Source: Bacteroidetes bacterium UBA6063 | GTDB lineage: Bacteria > Bacteroidota > Bacteroidia > NS11-12g > UBA9320 | Assembly: GCA_002428905.1 (NCBI GenBank) | Contig: DIYD01000241.1 | Span: 981-15,981 of the forward strand | DNA: 15,001 nucleotides | Reading direction: 5' to 3' | In this document: one piece after another, positions 1 through 7,431 of the stretch | Layout of the letters: each line of letters begins with the position of its first letter | Position numbering within the stretch: position 1 is the first letter of the stretch | Translations under genes and position numbers: made by a program | Notes under the pieces: model-generated | Databases searched by the model: none | What the model saw: only the letters and a program-made list of their open reading frames with translations | Told to the model about the DNA's origin: nothing

Positions 1-291
1 ATTAACGATACCGTGGTAGTATTCGACCGTGTACGTGAGTTCTTAGGCTTGCATAAATATGAGAAGAATACTTCTGGCGTTATTAACGATGCGATTAACC
101 AAACGTTAAGCAGAACATTGGTTACGTCGTTAACAACATTGTTGGTTGTTGTAATCTTATTCGCATTTGGAGGTGAAGGCCTAAAAGGTTTCACGTTTGC
201 GTTGTTAGTGGGTGTGGGTGTTGGTACCTATTCATCTATATGTATCGCTACTCCAATTGTGGTGGATTTCATGAAAAGAAAAAATCAGTAA
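1..291 (+). CDS. secF: Protein translocase subunit SecF, or C-terminal end of a SecDF fusion (5' partial)
   Basis: Part of the inner-membrane SecDF complex, which uses proton motive force to help the Sec translocon pull proteins across the membrane. Only the last 96 codons are present; the frame is open from base 1. The fragment begins with the SecF hallmark INDTVVVFDRVRE in a transmembrane helix. It then shows two hydrophobic segments (around LVTSLTTLLVVVILFAFGG and GFTFALLVGVGVGTYSSIC) and a short basic tail, MKRKNQ, as in SecF C-termini. In Bacteroidota this is usually the end of a fused SecDF protein, but the upstream part lies outside the window, so SecF alone versus a fusion cannot be decided. 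An intrinsic terminator follows 22 bases after the stop, so this is the last gene of its transcript. Confidence 0.93.
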   Translation: MNDTVVVFDRVREFLGLHKYEKNTSGVINDAINQTLSRTLVTSLTTLLVVVILFAFGGEGLKGFTFALLVGVGVGTYSSICIATPIVVDFMKRKNQ

Positions 292-312
292 CACAGTTAT
301 TCAAAATATAAG

Positions 313-344
313 AAAGCGTTGAGCATGTGCTCAGCGCTTTTTTT
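313..344 (+). terminator. Intrinsic terminator after secF, possibly bidirectional
   Basis: A 13-bp stem (313-325 with 328-340, one G-T pair) is closed by a tiny loop and followed by a run of T to 344. It lies 22 bases after the secF stop. On the opposite strand the hairpin is followed by a weaker T-rich stretch, so it may also end the convergent minus-strand gene, whose stop codon (331-333) sits inside the right arm. Confidence 0.85.
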
Positions 345-1149
345 GTGCCTGTTTGGTATATACTCCGTCGTTTAGTTGGTATGTAACCAATTCAAATACG
401 CTGTTTCGATTCGTCAACATACGATCCAGGGTCAACGGTTCATTGTAAAATACCGTGCCATTCGGTTGAACGCGGAAATAGAGGCTTTGTATTTGGTTTC
501 CTTTAAACTCAAAAGGTTGCCCGTTGGGGTATAGATACGAAGATTCGATTAACGTGTTTTCAGTAATTTCAAATATTCGAAGTTGGCGATGCGAAGTGTA
601 TTCACAATTCATATTGAAACCCTGAAAGAAATAGTATTGCTTCCCATTGATTTTAGGGTTAATTATACGGTAATAGCTGAATTGCTGCCAGTCACTGGTA
701 TTGCCACTGTTGGTAGGAAGGATGTGGTGTGTTAATGAACCATCGGTCGATTTATAGGCAACATAATTCCGATATTGATGGGCACATGTATCTGCCAGTC
801 GATTCCAGGTGTAAACCCGTAGTTTATGGTCTGGCGAATCTTCATAACTTAGGGTTAAGTGGGAAACACCAGAAAGGGATACACCTGTTTGGTGACTTTC
901 GTTGCTCCACGGTTGTAACCCATAGGTTTTGGGCTCAATGGGCAGAAGGTGGAAACTGTCTATAGCCAACAGTACGGCAAGGGTAGAATCAAAAAGCCCC
1001 TGGTTAAACGCTTTTCCCGGGCCTTCTGTTTTTAGGCGTTGGCCGTGATAATAGGATAACTGATCCGTTAGGCTATCTATTTTGGCGGCCTGGCCGTAGC
1101 TCATATGGGAAATAAGCAGTGTGATTGACCAGGAAATGGTTCGTTTCAT
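331..1149 (-). CDS. Hypothetical secreted protein, Bacteroidota type
   Basis: Function not recognised. The chosen ATG at 1149 gives 272 residues starting MKRTISWSITLLISHMSYGQ, a short basic start, hydrophobic core and a likely cleavage site after SYG or GQA, so export to the periplasm is expected. The frame stays open to an ATG at 1245, but those extra 32 codons would run through the dnaA terminator hairpin and hide the signal peptide, so I reject the longer form. The mature part is rich in Tyr, Trp and Asn, with segments such as RVYTWNR, NYVAYKS and KQYYFFQGF that suggest a beta-sheet fold. From memory, Bacteroidota genomes hold uncharacterised proteins with a similar RxYxW...Y..K pattern; I cannot confirm the family. 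No catalytic motif is evident. It stands alone between two terminators. Confidence 0.72.
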   Translation of the reverse strand: MKRTISWSITLLISHMSYGQAAKIDSLTDQLSYYHGQRLKTEGPGKAFNQGLFDSTLAVLLAIDSFHLLPIEPKTYGLQPWSNESHQTGVSLSGVSHLTLSYEDSPDHKLRVYTWNRLADTCAHQYRNYVAYKSTDGSLTHHILPTNSGNTSDWQQFSYYRIINPKINGKQYYFFQGFNMNCEYTSHRQLRIFEITENTLIESSYLYPNGQPFEFKGNQIQSLYFRVQPNGTVFYNEPLTLDRMLTNRNSVFELVTYQLNDGVYTKQAQKKR

Positions 1150-1205
1150 GGGGTAAAAACGGCGTGTTTCGATGCGATAGTATATAGAAGCGAAATCCAG
1201 GGCAT

Positions 1206-1234
1206 AAAAAAACCCAGGCAACATGGCCTGGGTT
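1206..1234 (-). terminator. Intrinsic terminator of dnaA
   Basis: Read on the minus strand, a GC-rich stem (arms 1226-1232 and 1213-1219, extended by two A-T pairs) with a six-base loop is followed by seven T residues. It lies about 23 bases after the dnaA stop codon and separates dnaA from the secreted protein gene downstream. Confidence 0.88.
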
Positions 1235-1256
1235 GAACTAATCACATGCGACTTGA

Positions 1257-2699
1257 TTAAAATGTGTTAATCTTAATTCGTTTTGAGATTTCTTCTACAT
1301 CACTCTTAAACTTTCGGTCCGTATCCATTAAATCACTTACCGTTTGACAAGCGTGAATCACCGTAGAGTGGTCACGACCACCAAAGTGCATTCCAATTTT
1401 CTTTAACGGAGCCTTTGTTAATTGCTTGGCGAAATACATCGAAATCTGGCGGGCTTGAACGATTTCACGTTTACGTGTTTTCGACTTAAGCTGCTCGATC
1501 GACAAGGAGTAGAAATCGGATACCAATTTCTGAATGTACTCGATAGAGATTTCGCGTGATGCGTTTTTAACGAAGTTCTTCACCATTTTCTTAGCCAGAT
1601 CAAGATCAATGTCTTTTCTGTTTAGTGAAGCCTGGGCAAGTAAAGAGATTAATGCACCTTCCAACTCTCTAATGTTTGAGTCGATGTTGTGTGCAACATA
1701 CTCCACTACTTCCGAATTTAGTTTAATACCGTCTTCATACATTTTGTGCTCGAGAATGGAAATACGAGTTTCCAGGTCGGGCACCTGAAGATCAGCGGAA
1801 AGTCCCCATTTGAAACGGGATAGTAAGCGTTCGTCTACATCTTTCAAATCGCGCGGTGCACGGTCTGATGTTAGAATTATTTGCTTACCGTTTTGATGTA
1901 GATGATTGAAAATCTGGAAGAAAATTTCTTGCGTTTTTTCCTTTTTGGCAAAAAACTGTACATCGTCAACAATTAATACATCCAATAACTGATAGAAGTT
2001 TAGGAAGTCGTTGTTGTTTCCATTCTTACAAGAATCAACATACTGGTTCACAAACTTCTCCGAAGAAACAAACAATACAGATTTGTTCGGAGACACTTCT
2101 TTAATGCGGTTACCAATGGCGTGAACAAGGTGCGTTTTACCTAGACCAACTGAACTGAAAATCATCAGTGGGTTAAATGCGGTTCCACCTGGTTTGTTCG
2201 CTACGGCAAATCCGGCAGATCGTGCAAGTCTGTTGCAATCACCTTCAATAAAATTATCAAATGTATAATTAGGGTTTAACTGGCTGTCGATGTTTATTTT
2301 CTTCAACCCTGGAATAATAAAAGGGTTGTGGATGTTGGCATTAACGTTTTGAGGAATGCCCACCTCGTTTTTGTTGTTGTAGCCAGTGTTTTTAGTTGGC
2401 ATGTTAATGGTGTAGGCATGAGGATTACGTGCACTTGTACTACTATTGTCTACAATGATGCTGTATTCTAATTTAGAACCTGCACCAAGCTCACGCTCCA
2501 ACGCCTTCTTCAAAAGAGTTACATAATGCTCTTCAAGCCACTCGTAAAAAAACTGACTAGGAACCTGTATGGTCAGATTTTTATCCTCAACTTTCAAGGG
2601 CTTGATTGGCTCAAACCATGTCTTGAAACTTTGCGGATTTACGTTGTCCTTTATTAAGGACAAACAGTTCTTCCATACCTTTTCGTGTTCTGCAGTCAT
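1257..2699 (-). CDS. dnaA: Chromosomal replication initiator protein DnaA
   Basis: Binds DnaA boxes at the origin and, as an ATP-bound filament, opens the duplex and loads the helicase. Its 480 residues are normal length. Domain I spans about 1-88 (VWKNCLSLIKDNV...FKTWFEP) and an Asn-rich linker 89-143. The AAA+ domain covers about 144-372: P-loop 182-189, Walker B VLIVDDVQF 241-249, sensor 1 ILTSDRAP 275-282, arginine-finger box RLLSRFKWG 291-299 and sensor 2 NIRELEGAL 342-350. Domain IV is about 375-480 with the DNA-binding signature GRDHSTVIHAC 441-451. Odd point: the P-loop reads SSVGLGKT rather than the usual GGVGLGKT, so the first Walker A glycine is serine. The ATG at 2699 follows an A-rich stretch without a Shine-Dalgarno. 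No dnaN or recF is adjacent, as is common in Bacteroidota. A strong terminator follows. Confidence 0.97.
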   Translation of the reverse strand: MTAEHEKVWKNCLSLIKDNVNPQSFKTWFEPIKPLKVEDKNLTIQVPSQFFYEWLEEHYVTLLKKALERELGAGSKLEYSIIVDNSSTSARNPHAYTINMPTKNTGYNNKNEVGIPQNVNANIHNPFIIPGLKKINIDSQLNPNYTFDNFIEGDCNRLARSAGFAVANKPGGTAFNPLMIFSSVGLGKTHLVHAIGNRIKEVSPNKSVLFVSSEKFVNQYVDSCKNGNNNDFLNFYQLLDVLIVDDVQFFAKKEKTQEIFFQIFNHLHQNGKQIILTSDRAPRDLKDVDERLLSRFKWGLSADLQVPDLETRISILEHKMYEDGIKLNSEVVEYVAHNIDSNIRELEGALISLLAQASLNRKDIDLDLAKKMVKNFVKNASREISIEYIQKLVSDFYSLSIEQLKSKTRKREIVQARQISMYFAKQLTKAPLKKIGMHFGGRDHSTVIHACQTVSDLMDTDRKFKSDVEEISKRIKINTF

Positions 2700-2795
2700 A
2701 TAAGTTTTTAGTTATAAGTCAGTTATCAATTTGAGGTTGGTTTAGCGACACCTTTTCCTTCAAATCGTGGGTAAAATTGTCTAAAAAATATTTAG

Positions 2796-2817
2796 AAAAA
2801 AAACCAAATAGGCTTGT
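2796..2817 (-). terminator. Weak intrinsic terminator after the nucleotidase operon
   Basis: On the minus strand a 5-bp stem (2811-2815 with 2801-2805, one G-T pair) and 5-base loop are followed by eight T residues, beginning a few bases after the metallophosphatase stop. The stem is short, so read-through into dnaA is possible. I saw no clear TAnnTTTG element for dnaA in the 121-base gap 2700-2820. Confidence 0.35.
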
Positions 2818-2820
2818 GTT

Positions 2821-3732
2821 TTAATAAATTTTTAACAAGATAGATCGGTCGATTTTAGCCTCCAAAATGCTATCTCGTTCATAATCAATTTTTCCCAAAT
2901 TTATTCCGGCCCAGCCTGTTTGTGCGATGTTGACAACTTTGTTTCGAATGTTCATAACCCGTTCTGGCTTGTCTAAAAACGTATGTGTGTGGCCTCCTAA
3001 GATTAAATCAATGTGTTCTGAATGTTTGGCCAATCTTATGTCAGAGACCTTATCTGATTTATAATCAAAGCCTAAGTGTGAAAGACAAATGACCAGATCA
3101 CATTTTTTCTGAAGCTTCAATTCTTTCGCAACTTCATTTGCGCGTTTTATTGGATCCAAATAGCGCGTATTTAGATACAGGTTTTTTGAAACCAGTCCGT
3201 CCAAATCAATCCCAACTCCAAAAACGCCAACTCGAGTTCCACCCTTATTAAAAATCTTGTATGGCTTAAACTGATCTTTCAAAATGGTGTCGGAGAAATC
3301 GTAATTGCATACTAAAAATGGAAACCTGGCATGAGGTAGTTGCTTTTTTAATCCGTCTAGTCCAGCATCGAAATCGTGATTGCCTAACGTGGCGGCATCG
3401 TATTTCATTGCCGACATTAATTTAAACTCCAATTCCCCGCTGTAGTAGTTAAAATAAGGCGTTCCCTGAAATATGTCTCCCGAATCAAGCAACAAGGTGT
3501 GTTTCTCTTTTGCACGAATTTGATTGATCATATCAGCGCGTCGGGCAACACCTCCAAGTCCCTGATAACGACCTCCATCCATCGGAAATGGATCTATTCT
3601 ACTGTGCCAGTCATTCGTGAACATTATGCTTAACCTCGACCGGTTTTTCCCAAATGAGATTAACGGAGAGTTGGTTAACACTAACCCAACTCCTGCTTTT
3701 AATCCGCTTGAAAGAAATTCTTTTCTATTCAT
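2821..3732 (-). CDS. Metallophosphatase, N-terminal catalytic domain of 5'-nucleotidase (UshA/CpdB type)
   Basis: Two-metal phosphoesterase expected to hydrolyse nucleotides or related phosphate esters outside the cytoplasm. Its 303 residues carry the calcineurin-like metal-ligand set in order: TNDWHSR 39-45 (Asp41, His43), SGD 84-86, GNHDF 117-121, SHLG 218-221 and GGHTHT 246-251. The N-terminus MNRKEFLSSGLKAGVGLVL resembles a Tat-type leader, but with RK instead of twin arginine, so the export route is uncertain. The protein ends shortly after the catalytic domain; the substrate-binding C-terminal domain found in one chain in UshA is missing here and is encoded by the gene directly upstream in the operon. 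The ATG overlaps that gene's stop by 8 bases, which suggests translational coupling. The catalytic fold is secure; the substrate is not known. Confidence 0.9.
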   Translation of the reverse strand: MNRKEFLSSGLKAGVGLVLTNSPLISFGKNRSRLSIMFTNDWHSRIDPFPMDGGRYQGLGGVARRADMINQIRAKEKHTLLLDSGDIFQGTPYFNYYSGELEFKLMSAMKYDAATLGNHDFDAGLDGLKKQLPHARFPFLVCNYDFSDTILKDQFKPYKIFNKGGTRVGVFGVGIDLDGLVSKNLYLNTRYLDPIKRANEVAKELKLQKKCDLVICLSHLGFDYKSDKVSDIRLAKHSEHIDLILGGHTHTFLDKPERVMNIRNKVVNIAQTGWAGINLGKIDYERDSILEAKIDRSILLKIY

Positions 3733-4492
3733 TATTCTGGGAATTAGGTATCCTGCCTTCTAAACGACCACTAAGTGGTTTATTCGCTGAAGTAGTATGG
3801 ATGAATTGATGTACCAGAGCGTCTCGGATTAGTACATTTAGTTCCGTTTTTTTTGTGGATTCGTTGAATACCGAAAAACCATCACCACCATTAGCTAGGT
3901 AATTCGAGGTAATAATTTGGTAACGCTCTTTAATGTTTATAGCTTGGTCAAAGCTAAATTGTGCATAACCATTGGTCTGGATTATACGCACTTGTTTAAT
4001 TCCACCGATCGGCTCTCCACCTTTCGAGAGAATATGAGCGGCTAATTTGTCGAGCTGTTTTTGATTCAATTCTACAACTACAAGACTGTTGTCGAACGGC
4101 ATTAATTCAAAGACTTTTCCCCGGGTAATTTTTCCTGGATTTAACGCAGTGCGCAGGCCACCAAAATTCATTACGCAGACATCCGGTTCTATTTGAAGTT
4201 CATGTGTTGTATAATTCATCAACATATCAACCACAGCATTGCCAAGAGGGGATTCCGGTCTGTATTTCGACATGGATTCTGCACAATACCCAACAACTTC
4301 GTTCATCTGACTGTCGATTTGCGTCTTATACGGGTGAATTAGTTTAAGAACGCGCTCATCCTCACTCGTTGATGTGCTGTCAAAATGAATCAGCTGTCCT
4401 GTGTGATATTCTGTGAGGGGTGTTTTATGGCACGAAACACTAAAAAGTGCTACAAAAGCGAGTAGGCCAACATTCCTTAATTTAGAATACAA
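3725..4492 (-). CDS. Lipoprotein with 5'-nucleotidase C-terminal (substrate-binding) domain
   Basis: Carries the domain that in UshA-type enzymes binds the nucleotide base and ribose. Starts at TTG 4492, the first start-type codon after an in-frame stop six codons upstream, giving 255 residues. Residues 1-21 form a lipoprotein signal (LLAFVALFSVSC, lipidated Cys21), so the protein should be membrane-anchored. Family motifs in order: RPESPLGNAVVDML 78-91, DVCVMNFGGLR 104-114, GKITRGKVFELMPFDNSLVVVEL around 120-142 and TSNYLANGGDGF 195-206, the last matching the family loop that packs on the substrate. There is no metallophosphatase domain in this chain; it lies in the next gene. Overlaps the upstream gene by 11 bases and the downstream one by 8. 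I infer that the two products form one divided nucleotidase. Confidence 0.88.
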   Translation of the reverse strand: MYSKLRNVGLLAFVALFSVSCHKTPLTEYHTGQLIHFDSTSTSEDERVLKLIHPYKTQIDSQMNEVVGYCAESMSKYRPESPLGNAVVDMLMNYTTHELQIEPDVCVMNFGGLRTALNPGKITRGKVFELMPFDNSLVVVELNQKQLDKLAAHILSKGGEPIGGIKQVRIIQTNGYAQFSFDQAINIKERYQIITSNYLANGGDGFSVFNESTKKTELNVLIRDALVHQFIHTTSANKPLSGRLEGRIPNSQNNE

Positions 4493-5027
4493 GGTCGATC
4501 TCTTTTTTTAAGAAGCCAATTGCACTTGCGACCACGTCGTTTTTTCTGTCTAATACATCCTGAAGAATGGCTTTGCCCAAATCTGGGCTTTTAGAGAATT
4601 CGGACATGTCTTTATAGCAATTGTTAATCGTGTTTAAGGCATCTTCTTTCGCTGCCTTCACCATAATCCATGCCTGATCACTTATAAAGATTTGTTGAGA
4701 TACATTGTGGTTGAACTCTTCATTAATCGATGCGGAAAGTCGGTGCTTGAACTCCGTAGCACTTAAATTGGGGTCTGCCAGACGCATAACCAGGTTGTCG
4801 AGACGAATGCGCTCAAGCAAAATGGTAAGACGTTCGTAGGCCTGAAGCTTCATTGGAGTTAGGTCGGTAGATCGTTTGGATTTCAATTCGAGCTCTTTGC
4901 GTCGGTAATCCTCGTCGAGCATTTTCTTTAATGTAAAGTAAGTAACAAGAAATACAACCAACGCCGGAACCATATATTGCATGGTCTCGATGAAAATGTC
5001 CCACGAATCAGCGGCCAATAGTATCAT
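4482..5027 (-). CDS. Conserved membrane-anchored protein of unknown function (Bacteroidota)
   Basis: Function unknown. 181 residues: one hydrophobic segment at about 16-34 (MQYMVPALVVFLVTYFTL), followed by a charged, probably all-helical cytoplasmic region starting KKMLDEDYRRKELELKSKR. Recognisable conserved stretches are LTPMKLQAYERLTILLERI (56-74) and EEFNHNVSQQIFISDQAW (around 102-119). I recall similar proteins in many Bacteroidota, possibly the family Pfam lists as DUF7935; this is from memory and unchecked. The ATG at 5027 is preceded by an AGAAGAG stretch, one of the few Shine-Dalgarno-like sites in the window. It is first in the three-gene operon with the divided nucleotidase, and its last 11 bases overlap the next gene. 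It is divergent from the Fe-S carrier gene across 95 bases. Confidence 0.8.
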   Translation of the reverse strand: MILLAADSWDIFIETMQYMVPALVVFLVTYFTLKKMLDEDYRRKELELKSKRSTDLTPMKLQAYERLTILLERIRLDNLVMRLADPNLSATEFKHRLSASINEEFNHNVSQQIFISDQAWIMVKAAKEDALNTINNCYKDMSEFSKSPDLGKAILQDVLDRKNDVVASAIGFLKKEIDLVF

Positions 5028-5103
5028 ACTTTTCTCTTCTTAAAATCGTCGTAAAATTAAGATATAAACGTAACCACGAGCCAAATTAATGTGTTATTTT
5101 CAA

Positions 5104-5111
5104 TAAATTTG
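5104..5111 (+). promoter_or_regulatory. Possible -7 element before the Fe-S carrier gene
   Basis: The octamer TAAATTTG fits the Bacteroidota -7 consensus TAnnTTTG and ends 11 bases before the ATG. No TTTG or TTG was found 19-21 bases upstream, and the match would give an almost leaderless mRNA, so this is a weak call. Confidence 0.3.
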
Positions 5112-5122
5112 TACTACAAGCT

Positions 5123-5467
5123 ATGGCATTAGTAGATAATAAAATACCCGTAACATTTACGGAAGGAGCGATACGCAAACTCGAAGAAATACGCACAACA
5201 AACGAGAATGTTGCGCCGTATTTGCGTGTTGGAGTGAAAGGCGGAGGATGCTCTGGATTATCGTATATGCTTGCCTTCGACGATAAGACGGAGAAAGATG
5301 ATGAATATCTGGTTTCGGATATCCCTGTAGTCATGGAAAAGGTTCATGTGATGTACGTGCTTGGCATGGAAATCGATTACGAGCATGGACTGAATTCGAG
5401 AGGCTTCGTTTTCAATAACCCGAATGCGAAGGAAACCTGCGGTTGCGGCGAGTCGTTTTCGACTTAA
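5123..5467 (+). CDS. A-type iron-sulfur cluster carrier (IscA/SufA/ErpA/HesB family)
   Basis: Small cytoplasmic scaffold or carrier that receives Fe-S clusters from the assembly machinery and passes them to apo-proteins. At 114 residues it is typical in length. The three conserved ligand cysteines are present: Cys43 in GGGCSGLSY (40-48) and Cys106 and Cys108 in the C-terminal CGCG (106-109). The central hydrophobic and acidic segment DIPVVMEKVHVMYVLGMEIDYE and the FVFNNPNA stretch also fit the family. It is not next to suf or isc genes here, so which member it is (SufA, IscA or ErpA) cannot be told and no symbol is given. No Shine-Dalgarno is visible before the ATG. The next gene begins 62 bases downstream on the same strand with no hairpin between, so co-transcription is possible. 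Confidence 0.94.
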   Translation: MALVDNKIPVTFTEGAIRKLEEIRTTNENVAPYLRVGVKGGGCSGLSYMLAFDDKTEKDDEYLVSDIPVVMEKVHVMYVLGMEIDYEHGLNSRGFVFNNPNAKETCGCGESFST

Positions 5468-5529
5468 TTTTTTGCACCACCCAACCTCAAGGGTCATTCG
5501 ACCGTACATACTGCCAAAATTAAAAATCA

Positions 5530-7431
5530 ATGAAAAGGTTTACTTTACCATTTGCTTTGTTGGCAATTGCGTTGTGCGGATTTAATACGTTAAACGCTCA
5601 AACCAATGTTCCTGCTGTCGTGTCCGGAAATCAGACCTGGACAAAAGCGGCCAGCCCTTATGTCATTAGTCAAAATACAGTTATTAGTGCCGGTGTCACC
5701 ATTAAGATCGAGCCAGGTGTCGTGGTGCGATCGACAAATCCAACCTATCAGCTCACTGTAGACGGTGCTCTGGAAGCAACGGGTAGCCAAACGGCTGGTA
5801 TGGTCACTTTTGATAGTATTCAAATACAGTTTGGTGCAAATGCGGTGCCTTACGATGCTTCAGCCGGGATTGGTAACCAATTCAATTGGTGTAGGTTTAA
5901 CGGCCCAATGAATGGTAACCCAAATACAACAGCGTTACGCACAGGGATTAGAATAGGGATTGATCGATGCATTTTTAATGGCCACCGAACAGCACTACAC
6001 TTAGGTATTGGAGGCGTTGATTCTATGTGGGTGACCAATTCGTATTTCTCCAGTTATAAGCCTATTCATAGTTTCGGTACGCAGTTAAAGTGTTTCGTAT
6101 TAGATAATACTTTTCAGGGTTGCACGGAAATGTACTTCTATGGCGCATTGCAGTTTGAACGTAATACGGTAGACGGTTTGGACCGGTTTTCGTGCTATGC
6201 ATACCGGAATGTAGATATTAACTGTAATTCCTTTTCACATTTCGATAGACCATTAAGTCTCACATTCTATGGCACGGGTAAGATCGAAACATTCAATTTT
6301 ATGAATAACCACCTCGACAGCTTTAAAGGTCAAATGATCGTGATAAATAGGGATAATTACATCAGTAAAGCGAAGTTTAACAATAATAATTTCCTGCATA
6401 CAGATGGTAACACAAAAGTGGCTATCAACGGAGCCAATGTGGATCAGTCCACCTCAACACGTATTGATTTTACCCGAAACTATTGGGGCGCAACCACTAC
6501 CACCCAAATAGAAGACATGGTGCACGACTATGGTGATGACATTCAGATTTACGGTAAGGTTGACTTTGGTTCGTTTGCAACGTCTAAGATCGCCAGGAAA
6601 TGTCCGAGCTGCGAGGCTATTTTTACCATTACGCCTGATTCGTCTGATCGAAAGAAATATAAATTTACGGGGAGCGTTCCCCCGATTGGTGGTTCAGCCG
6701 AATACCTGGTTTACGACAAAAGTGGTACGAGCTCTACAAGCCTTAATGGTTCAACCGTTACATACCGATTTAATTCAGGTGCCTCAAACAATAGAGTAAT
6801 CTATATGGTGTACGATGCAGCTGGAAATTTATGTGACTCTTCGTTGCAGAATATTCCATGCATGGCGTCTTATTATGTAGGTAAGGATACCAACAATAAA
6901 TTCAAGCTTTTTCTTATAAACAATAGCAGAGGTACAGATAGCAAGACAACCTACCTTTGGACGTTTGGAGATGGCACCACGTCAACAAAAAAGAGTCCAA
7001 ATCACAAATACGCCAATTTCGGAAAGTATGAGGTGTGCTTGTCAATTGCCAATCCCGTTACCGGTTGTGAAAGTAGGTTCTGTGACTCTATTGGACTTGA
7101 TTCAAACGGCAATCTGTTGAAAGCTTCAGGGTTTGAAATTAACGTTATAGACGAATCCGAATTACTGGGCTTGTCACCTCAACGGTTAGAGAACGATCGG
7201 GTGCACGTATATCCAAATCCAACACGAGGAAATGTTGTGATTCAGGTGGATGCCGGAGTTCGGGATATGGAAATACTGGTGCGAAATGCCTTTGGTCAGA
7301 TGCTGCAGCATGTAGAGGTAAATACCAACGAAGCAGAATTGGATTTAAGCACCTATTCAAATGGAATCTATTTTATAGAAACGAACATCGAGGACCAGAA
7401 AGTCATCCGAAAGATTATATTGACGAAATAA
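5530..7431 (+). CDS. T9SS-exported protein with right-handed beta-helix, PKD domain and C-terminal sorting signal
   Basis: Cell-surface or secreted protein of 633 residues. Order: Sec signal peptide 1-23 (hydrophobic core LPFALLAIALCGF, cleavage near NA/Q); a parallel beta-helix-like region of about 30-350 with short repeating strands, ending in the NYWGA turn at 317-321 and a DDIQIYGKVDF strand, as in NosD or pectate-lyase-like helices; a region 358-443 opening CPSCEAIFTI that looks like a degenerate PKD module; a clear PKD domain about 444-525 with WTFGDG at 477-482 and HKY, and Cys pairs; and a T9SS type A sorting domain from about 558 (VHVYPNPTRG) to the C-terminal lysine, with NGIYF near the end. 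It is expected to cross the outer membrane through T9SS and be released or anchored. No catalytic residues were identified; a structural, adhesive or polysaccharide-related role is inference. The ECF sigma gene starts 29 bases after its stop. Confidence 0.88.
   Translation: MKRFTLPFALLAIALCGFNTLNAQTNVPAVVSGNQTWTKAASPYVISQNTVISAGVTIKIEPGVVVRSTNPTYQLTVDGALEATGSQTAGMVTFDSIQIQFGANAVPYDASAGIGNQFNWCRFNGPMNGNPNTTALRTGIRIGIDRCIFNGHRTALHLGIGGVDSMWVTNSYFSSYKPIHSFGTQLKCFVLDNTFQGCTEMYFYGALQFERNTVDGLDRFSCYAYRNVDINCNSFSHFDRPLSLTFYGTGKIETFNFMNNHLDSFKGQMIVINRDNYISKAKFNNNNFLHTDGNTKVAINGANVDQSTSTRIDFTRNYWGATTTTQIEDMVHDYGDDIQIYGKVDFGSFATSKIARKCPSCEAIFTITPDSSDRKKYKFTGSVPPIGGSAEYLVYDKSGTSSTSLNGSTVTYRFNSGASNNRVIYMVYDAAGNLCDSSLQNIPCMASYYVGKDTNNKFKLFLINNSRGTDSKTTYLWTFGDGTTSTKKSPNHKYANFGKYEVCLSIANPVTGCESRFCDSIGLDSNGNLLKASGFEINVIDESELLGLSPQRLENDRVHVYPNPTRGNVVIQVDAGVRDMEILVRNAFGQMLQHVEVNTNEAELDLSTYSNGIYFIETNIEDQKVIRKIILTK

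Noticed and set aside
23..30. Short word TTCGACCGT-like sequence seen both here and near 5496
   Set aside because: One copy codes for the conserved FDR of SecF; a single short recurrence is expected by chance.
1150..1245. Longer start for the secreted protein at 331-1149
   Set aside because: It would be translated through the dnaA terminator hairpin and would bury a normal signal peptide.
2700..2820. Possible replication origin beside dnaA
   Set aside because: I found no DnaA boxes resembling TTATCCACA in the gap on either strand, and dnaA is often far from oriC in this phylum.
5468..5529. Promoter for the T9SS protein gene
   Set aside because: A TTTG occurs at 5471-5474, but the expected -7 position has three mismatches to TAnnTTTG, so no promoter is called.
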